Under the pieces are notes generated by a model. The model ran no database searches, was not told the origin of the DNA, and saw only the letters and a program-made list of their open reading frames with translations. DNA of 23,694 nt from Gracilaria domingensis (lineage: Eukaryota > Rhodophyta > Florideophyceae > Gracilariales > Gracilariaceae), in the NCBI GenBank assembly GCA_022539475.1, contig VCMS01000492.1:1-23694 (forward strand), read 5' to 3'. Position 1 is the first letter of the stretch, and the number at the start of each line of letters is the position of its first letter. This document shows, one piece after another, positions 19,036 to 23,694 of this stretch. The translations under genes were made by a program, and so were the position numbers.

Positions 19036-19938
19036 ATGAACTCCCAGTCCGAAATGCCTCCGACTCCGCCTCCGAGTCCCAGATACTCTGACGTCCCTCA
19101 GGCCTCATCTCCCGCCCGAAGGACTCGGGCCGTTATTGTTGGAAGGGGGCGTATAGGTACCATGCTGGCGAACGAAGAAGATACGGTCATTTCCGCACAC
19201 GAATTCTGCAGCATGGCTGCTACCTCTCATCTTTCTGATGTACCGATACTAGTTTGTGGAAGAACGAACACCCTGGAGACCGTAATTCAGGCTTGCCCTT
19301 ATTCGCTCAGAGAGAATCTCGTTTTCTTCCAGAATGGAGACATCATACCATTGGTTTCGAAGCTCGGTGTGGACAAATGTTCAAAAGTTGTCCTATACGT
19401 TGGTGTCCTCTCAAGAAACGCAGCTCCGCAGGATGGTGTCACTCCTCAAATTCCGGATGGTCTCATTGTCGCAACAGGAAAGTGGGCCTCCAACGTTGCA
19501 GACAGGTTTAGGTCTATGGGTCTCACTTGCGGGGTTGTCGACGAAGACACATTTCTCGTAAGCTATTATGAGAAGCTCGTGTGGCTATCAGCGTTCAACA
19601 TCGTCGGGGCCTCAAGAGGTTTCATTCCTATGGACGTAGTCGCTACGGAGTGCAGTACGGTTGTGCTCACAATAATGAAAGAGCTGTTGAAGATAGTTTC
19701 GCTTAAGACAGGTACTACTTTCAACCTGGAAGAGACCGTTGGGCGACTTCTTGCATATGGGAAAACTCTCGTTGGCTTCCCTACTTCTTTCTTCGACTTT
19801 CAGTTTAGGAACGCGTACTTCTACGACTTTTCCCGCCAAGAAAGAAACATTGTAGGCGGTGACCCCGCTCCTTTTCATACAAACTACGTCAACGTGGTTA
19901 AGGAAAAGTTATCCCCCTCCCCATTCCCCCAGCTTTGA
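19036..19938 (+). CDS. Ketopantoate-reductase-like protein (PanE/ApbA family)
   Basis: Intact 300-codon single-exon gene. The start at ATG 19036 follows an A-rich leader, and the open frame upstream has only TTG-type starts. Residues 1-30 are a Pro/Ser-rich tail. A Rossmann nucleotide-binding motif VIVGRGRIG spans 33-41. FFQNGDI at 97-103 corresponds to the family QNG motif that contacts the cofactor. YEKLVWLSAFN at 178-188 supplies the conserved Lys (180) and an Asn (188) of the C-terminal domain active site. The family uses NADPH to reduce 2-dehydropantoate to pantoate in CoA synthesis. Eukaryotic relatives of this length often have unknown substrates, so I name the family and not the reaction. 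Some catalytic Asn positions known from the bacterial enzyme are not obviously conserved. It is the only clearly undamaged enzyme gene in the right half of the window. Confidence 0.75.
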   Translation: MNSQSEMPPTPPPSPRYSDVPQASSPARRTRAVIVGRGRIGTMLANEEDTVISAHEFCSMAATSHLSDVPILVCGRTNTLETVIQACPYSLRENLVFFQNGDIIPLVSKLGVDKCSKVVLYVGVLSRNAAPQDGVTPQIPDGLIVATGKWASNVADRFRSMGLTCGVVDEDTFLVSYYEKLVWLSAFNIVGASRGFIPMDVVATECSTVVLTIMKELLKIVSLKTGTTFNLEETVGRLLAYGKTLVGFPTSFFDFQFRNAYFYDFSRQERNIVGGDPAPFHTNYVNVVKEKLSPSPFPQL

Positions 19939-20565
19939 GGTTAGAACACATGAATTTTCGGTGTTGTAAACCTTTTAGAGATAGTTAAACATAAAAGTTA
20001 CTTTATCGAAATGACCTGTTCCTATTACATTACTTATATTGTTCGTCCTTCTGTGGTTCAAATATGCCCCTTTAAATCCTACATCCCTTATCACTAATAC
20101 TTCGCTAAGATTTTGCTAGATAGAAAATGGTCATTCCATATCATTAAAGTGCACGATACTAGTAACGAAACAAGTACAAAAATTGTGATATTTCTGAAGA
20201 ACTAAGCGTTTGCATTACTTGGGGCACCCGTAAAAAGTAAGGTAAACCTTTTATGGGTTTCAACCCATAATGGAGGTTGTTTTACTCTTCTTGATTTCTA
20301 AGCTCATGTTAAAGATATTTACAGTTTTCTTTACCCACTTGAACCCGTACATATAATTTATGACTAAATCATCCTTTCTTTACTTCAAATCGATGCAAAA
20401 ACTTCTCCTCCTAGTAACGTTTTAAAACAGTACTACAATACCCGTATATGGTCGTTCTTAGACTCTTTGTATACTAGGAAACACCTTGTGAACATCAATC
20501 ACATCCTTCTCATTCGTATACCCACACCCATTTGCAAAACGAACCCTTTCGAAAGCTTTCAAAAC
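19939..20565. other. AT-rich intergenic region with a hairpin
   Basis: This 627-base gap lies between the reductase and HAD genes, is AT-rich, and has no credible frame. It presumably holds the 3' end signals of the reductase and the promoter of the HAD gene. A perfect inverted repeat lies at 20251-20270 (separate entry). Confidence 0.5.
20251..20270. repeat. Near-perfect inverted repeat
   Basis: TTATGGGTT-TC-AACCCATAA is a 9-bp perfect stem with a 2-base loop. The arms go on imperfectly outward (about 20232-20250 with 20271-20289), sharing GTAA and ACCT blocks, so the whole structure is near 55 bases. It could be a small hairpin-forming element or a relic of a miniature transposon. Confidence 0.45.
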
Positions 20566-21437
20566 ATGTATAACTCGGAAGTTAGAGCCCAAGAAGTAAC
20601 TCCTCAGCAGCTGGCTAACGAAATATTCGAAAATGGCTACGCCGTGATTAGTGATGTTGACGGTACTCTGAAAAGAGCTGGGGACAACATTCCTGCCGAA
20701 ACAGTCAAATGCATGAAGTACATCAACGCACGCGTTGGTTTCGGAATTGCTACTGGGCGAGATATAGAGGATGCCGAGAGTTTCATGGAGCACCTGGGTG
20801 GCTACACTTTTGGCATCTCTGGAAACCAAGGCGCACGGGTGAGATTATCCAATGGTACCGAAATTGATCAGGACCTTGACAGGGAAGGCTACGAAAGATG
20901 TGCAGCCGAACTTGAGAGACTTGCACTCTCCTTAAATGAATCGCACGGACTTCACGAAGAGCGTCAACAAGCAGTGGTGAGCACTAGAAAAGACAGTGGA
21001 CTCCCTAACTTCACGTACAATGGACTGTCGAAGTGGAAAACAGAAGTTAACTCCGGTATTTCAAAAGTGTTGACATCCTTTCCGAACCTGGTTGCGTACC
21101 CTCAAGATGAAAACTGTGACATAGGGGACATTCGTTTCACGAAAAATAGTGGGGCGCTAGCCTTGGTTGAAAACGACCCCAGTTCGACACACATTTAATC
21201 GTTGCTTTCGGGAATGCTTCCAATGATGGCCCTCTATATGAAATGGCAACCCTGGCAGTTCATGTGAAGGGAGAAGACCATCCAGCAGCGGTAACATATC
21301 TTGTTGATGGCGTGGAGGACGTGCATGAGACCATCAGAAGGGTGGCAGAGCTGTACGGGTACAGAAAATGCAAGTGTCAATGGTTTAGAAATGCTCTTGG
21401 AATTTGTTTCAAGTGCTACGATGCCTTTAATACTTAG
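20566..21437 (+). pseudogene. HAD-superfamily phosphatase, copy A, with a 2-base frameshift
   Basis: Starts at ATG 20566, which lines up residue for residue with the ATG of copy B. Motif I SDVDGTL at residues 29-35 has both catalytic Asp (30 and 32). Motif II is IATGRD (61-66), followed by FGISGNQGARV. The motif IV region is FGNASNDGPLYEM, but it lies in a different frame from about 21190. The shift sits in the run ACACACA at 21187-21193, and losing one AC unit restores the frame, so it looks like slippage. Without it the protein stops at 21196-21198, before motif IV. The layout is HAD subclass IIB (Cof-like sugar phosphatases), with the cap between motifs II and III. The natural substrate is unknown. 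A sequencing error or polymorphism could also explain the shift, in which case the gene is live. Confidence 0.75.
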
Positions 21438-21451
21438 CTATGATATGGATC

Positions 21452-22323
21452 TCAGTAATAAAAGTGTCGTATATATCTCAATACCCTTTTATGAATCATG
21501 GTGGTTTTTATCCTGCTGCTTTTCCTCGTAGCCGTACAACAGAGCACCAACATAATTGTCGAATGTACATCCTCCACGCTTTCGAACAGGTTGTGTACTC
21601 CACGCGGGATACAATCTTCTTTGACGTGAACGCCGTACACGCCTACCTCATGCAAAGGCCCGTCGCTCAAAGCACTTCCGAACGTCACGACGTCATCCGT
21701 ATCAATAAATCTCGGTTCATTATCCACAAGATTTTCTCCTCCGCTTCCTTTTGTGTATCGCTTGTCCACAATTTGCAACTTTTATCGCCGGGATAGATAA
21801 CAAACGCATCCATCTTCTGCAACAGGTCCCCAATAGCAGAATCCACTTCTTCTTTCCACTGCCACAGTTTGTTGTACACGAAATTGGGAAGGCCACTATC
21901 ACTTCTGGTCTCCACGAACCCTTGTCATCATCATTCACATACCATGCCTCCTATTCAAATCCCTTGCCAGGAACAGTAGTCCGTCAACAGTGTGGTCAAG
22001 GGTGTGATCATTGAATGCACCCTTAATTTCCCTCTCGTCAGAGAAACGCATGAAAGCTCCATGATTCGCCGAGACACCAAACTTATAGTCTCCGAGTCCT
22101 TCCATTTTCCCCTCCACGTCGCCACATCACCCCCTGTGACAAGTCCGAAACCAACACGTTCGTCAATGAACTTCATACACTTCACAACTTCTTCTGGAAT
22201 TGACTCTCCTTCTCTTCTCAACGTTCCATCAACGGAACTTAATATACCGTAACCATTGGCATATATGAACTTAGACAAGGTATTTGGTGAAATTTCCGCC
22301 AAGTCTCTCTGTTCCTCTGCCAT
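21452..22323 (-). pseudogene. HAD-superfamily phosphatase, copy B, degenerate
   Basis: Paralogue of copy A, on the opposite strand and facing it tail to tail. It starts at ATG 22323 (MAEEQRDLAEI). Shared blocks are VDGTLRREGE, IPEEVVKCMKFI, VGFGLVTGGD, KFGVSANHG, SGLPNFVYN and FGSALSDGPLHE. Similarity fades near 21554. The nucleophile Asp of motif I is Ser (SSVDGTL; codon TCC at 22234-22236), and motif II has lost its Arg (TGGD for TGRD). The reading frame shifts at about 22105, 21935 and 21785, and a TGATGATGA run interrupts one frame. It cannot be an active phosphatase. The convergent pair with 30-50 percent protein similarity looks like an old inverted duplication. Confidence 0.75.
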
Positions 22324-22838
22324 TTTTCCTGATACAGTCACCATACTGCACAAGTACCGCATAGACAGGAACTGTATAGACTTCTCAGTTTCACACTTCT
22401 CTTAAAGCAACCTTAAGTGCAGTTTCAGAATGTTAGGACGCTACATGTTCAATTGCGAATTGACTGGTGCCACCAATGATGTTAACGATACCGAGCATTT
22501 CGCATGTTGCAATTAGACGAAACTGGACCAAAGACGTTTGACATTTGTTCAATTACCAGCCTGCCGCACCTTTTCTATGTTCATATGTATAGCCTTGTAA
22601 TAGTATACTACTCTTAATACTCGCAAGACACACATAATTTACTATCATCTCATTCTCATCCACTTCGAGGCGCTCGCAGCCTCATTATTGGCAAATCGTC
22701 ATCACTACTACTCTCGAGCACTTCGGTTCTACCGGCGTCCGCTTCCACACCAATCTCCACGACCACTTGGTCTTCGTCCATGTCAACCGCCCACCCTCCT
22801 TATCGGACAACAGTTCATCCTCCGCCTCCTCCTCCTCG
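22324..22838. other. Intergenic region, no gene seen
   Basis: AT-rich to about 22650, then rich in CTC/TCC repeats on the plus strand up to the oxygenase-like fragment. It has no frame with protein motifs. The promoter of copy B would have been in the first part. Confidence 0.45.
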
Positions 22839-23342
22839 TCACCATTGACAACGTGGGTCGAAAATCCCGCACCCGATGAACAGCATCAGGTAGTGCGTAG
22901 CCTCTGGTACCATGTACATGTGGTATCTAACCAGCAAATCCATAGACTCGGGCCTATCCACCTTGTCCTTCCCACTTGCTCCAGCATGTGTCACATCACC
23001 ACGGCCCACGAATACAGAGTACGGTGGGATGATTATCTTCTTCGCTGGATACACCTCCGACATCACTCGCAGCTGTTGGTTGTTCATCCCCACCAGTTGA
23101 TGGCTTCCAGCGCTCACCAGAGAGGAAAGCCTCTTTCCAGAGGCCATTACAAAGTATCCGGGGTTGCCAGTATTCATTGTTTCCTTCGTAACCAGACCAC
23201 TGAAGTCGGTGTGCAGCGTCTGGCGCTTGCACTTTCTCGTCGTCCCCAGAAATCGACCACCAGTTTTCGGAGTGTACATCTTCACAGCTTCCCTTTCATT
23301 GTCCATAGTCCAAAGCCGCAGCAATTGTACCCATTCGAACAT
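22839..23342 (-). pseudogene. 2-oxoglutarate-oxygenase-like (jelly-roll) fragment
   Basis: A 167-codon frame on the minus strand, taken from ATG 23342; the frame is open only 6 codons further upstream to a TAA at 23361-23363. An HxD pair stands at residues 44-46 (LHTDF), a distal His at 119 (DVTHAG), and Arg139/His141 (RYHMYM) follow. GYFVMASGK, SAGSHQLV and VFVGRGD lie between. The HxD...H arrangement with a GRGDxxHAG turn is that of iron-dependent double-stranded beta-helix oxygenases. The N-terminal part of such a fold is missing from this frame, and a short upstream ORF (23656-23423) is in another frame, so the gene looks broken. Alternatives are a cupin-like non-enzymatic protein or a multi-exon gene. 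Substrate unknown. Confidence 0.5.
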
Positions 23343-23422
23343 CAAGTAAAGCACGCGACCTTACAACCACCTGAGCTCCTCATTATCCTCCGGCTTCTCC
23401 ACCGTACCCCAACGTGTCGACA

Positions 23423-23656
23423 TCACTCTCCCTCAAATGGTCCATCGCTACCGTCCTTCCATCCTTCATCTTCGTTGATTATTTGAACAAACGACATCTG
23501 TTCCTCTCCTTTCCGTATATCCGGCATCGCTCCATACTCATTCTCGAAGAAGTCCACCAACTTCCCCGACACATCTCCGAACTCCCGAACTTCTTCCACT
23601 CCTCCATTTAGGGACACCATTATCCGTCGCAAAGCCATCAAGCACGCAATATCCAT
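23423..23656 (-). CDS. Short hypothetical ORF, perhaps N-terminus of the oxygenase-like gene
   Basis: 77 codons from ATG 23656 to a stop at 23423, on the same strand and upstream of the oxygenase-like fragment. It is rich in Glu, Gly and Asp (EEVREFGDVSGKLVDFFENEYG). No motif is recognised. The gap to the next frame is 80 bases and the frames differ. It could be a first exon, the front half of a frameshifted gene, or chance. More of the locus lies beyond the window edge. Confidence 0.3.
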   Translation of the reverse strand: MDIACLMALRRIMVSLNGGVEEVREFGDVSGKLVDFFENEYGAMPDIRKGEEQMSFVQIINEDEGWKDGSDGPFEGE

Positions 23657-23694
23657 TCTGAGCTTAGTCAGCTTGCATTCGGGCGAAGAACATT

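Noticed and set aside
20467..20565. 33-residue N-terminal extension of HAD copy A
   Set aside because: It begins with TTG, and copy B starts at the ATG that aligns with 20566.
22767..23486. 239-codon plus-strand frame
   Set aside because: It opposes the oxygenase-like gene and is His/Ser/Pro-rich with no motif; a shadow frame.
1..23694. CRISPR arrays, rRNA or tRNA genes, bacterial integrons
   Set aside because: No regularly spaced short repeats, no cloverleaf or rRNA-like sequence, and the gene style is eukaryotic.

Overview
The window looks like nuclear DNA of a eukaryote with few introns and many transposons. The signs are two LTR retrotransposons nested one in the other, single-exon host-type genes with pyrimidine-rich leaders, and no operons, Shine-Dalgarno-led genes or bacterial mobile elements. 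A florideophyte red alga would fit, but that is an impression from gene content and style, not a proof.

Layout. 1-1803 is AT-rich to mixed DNA with no gene I can support. 1804-2781 is the 3' LTR of an older Ty3/gypsy-type element (called E2), lying on the minus strand. A second, complete Ty3/gypsy chromovirus (E1, 2826-14977, plus strand, 12,152 bp) has jumped into E2 just beside this LTR. E1 has two 1003-bp LTRs that begin TG and end CA, a 5-bp target duplication ATCAT, a primer binding site, a polypurine tract, gag with a zinc knuckle, protease, reverse transcriptase, RNase H, integrase and a terminal chromodomain. Stops and frameshifts break gag and pol, so this copy is dead for autonomous movement. 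The rest of E2 resumes at 14983 and fades out near 16335.

The most unusual point is a long antisense gene (aORF) of about 620 codons between the chromodomain and the 3' LTR of E1, read on the minus strand. E2 carries a diverged copy at the same place, also antisense to its own element. The two copies differ mostly at silent codon positions, so the gene has been kept as a protein. I do not recognise its family.

16336-23694 is a gene-bearing but decaying region. It holds a 309-residue coiled-coil protein (minus, 17684-16755), a roughly 125-bp tandem repeat, a C-terminal fragment of ribulose-phosphate 3-epimerase that has lost its catalytic Asp, one intact gene for a ketopantoate-reductase-like protein (19036-19938), two convergent HAD phosphatase paralogues (one broken by a 2-base slip, the other without its nucleophile and shifted several times), and at the right edge a 2-oxoglutarate-oxygenase-like fragment with an uncharacterised ORF upstream. 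Apart from the reductase-like and coiled-coil genes, most of what can be recognised here is damaged.
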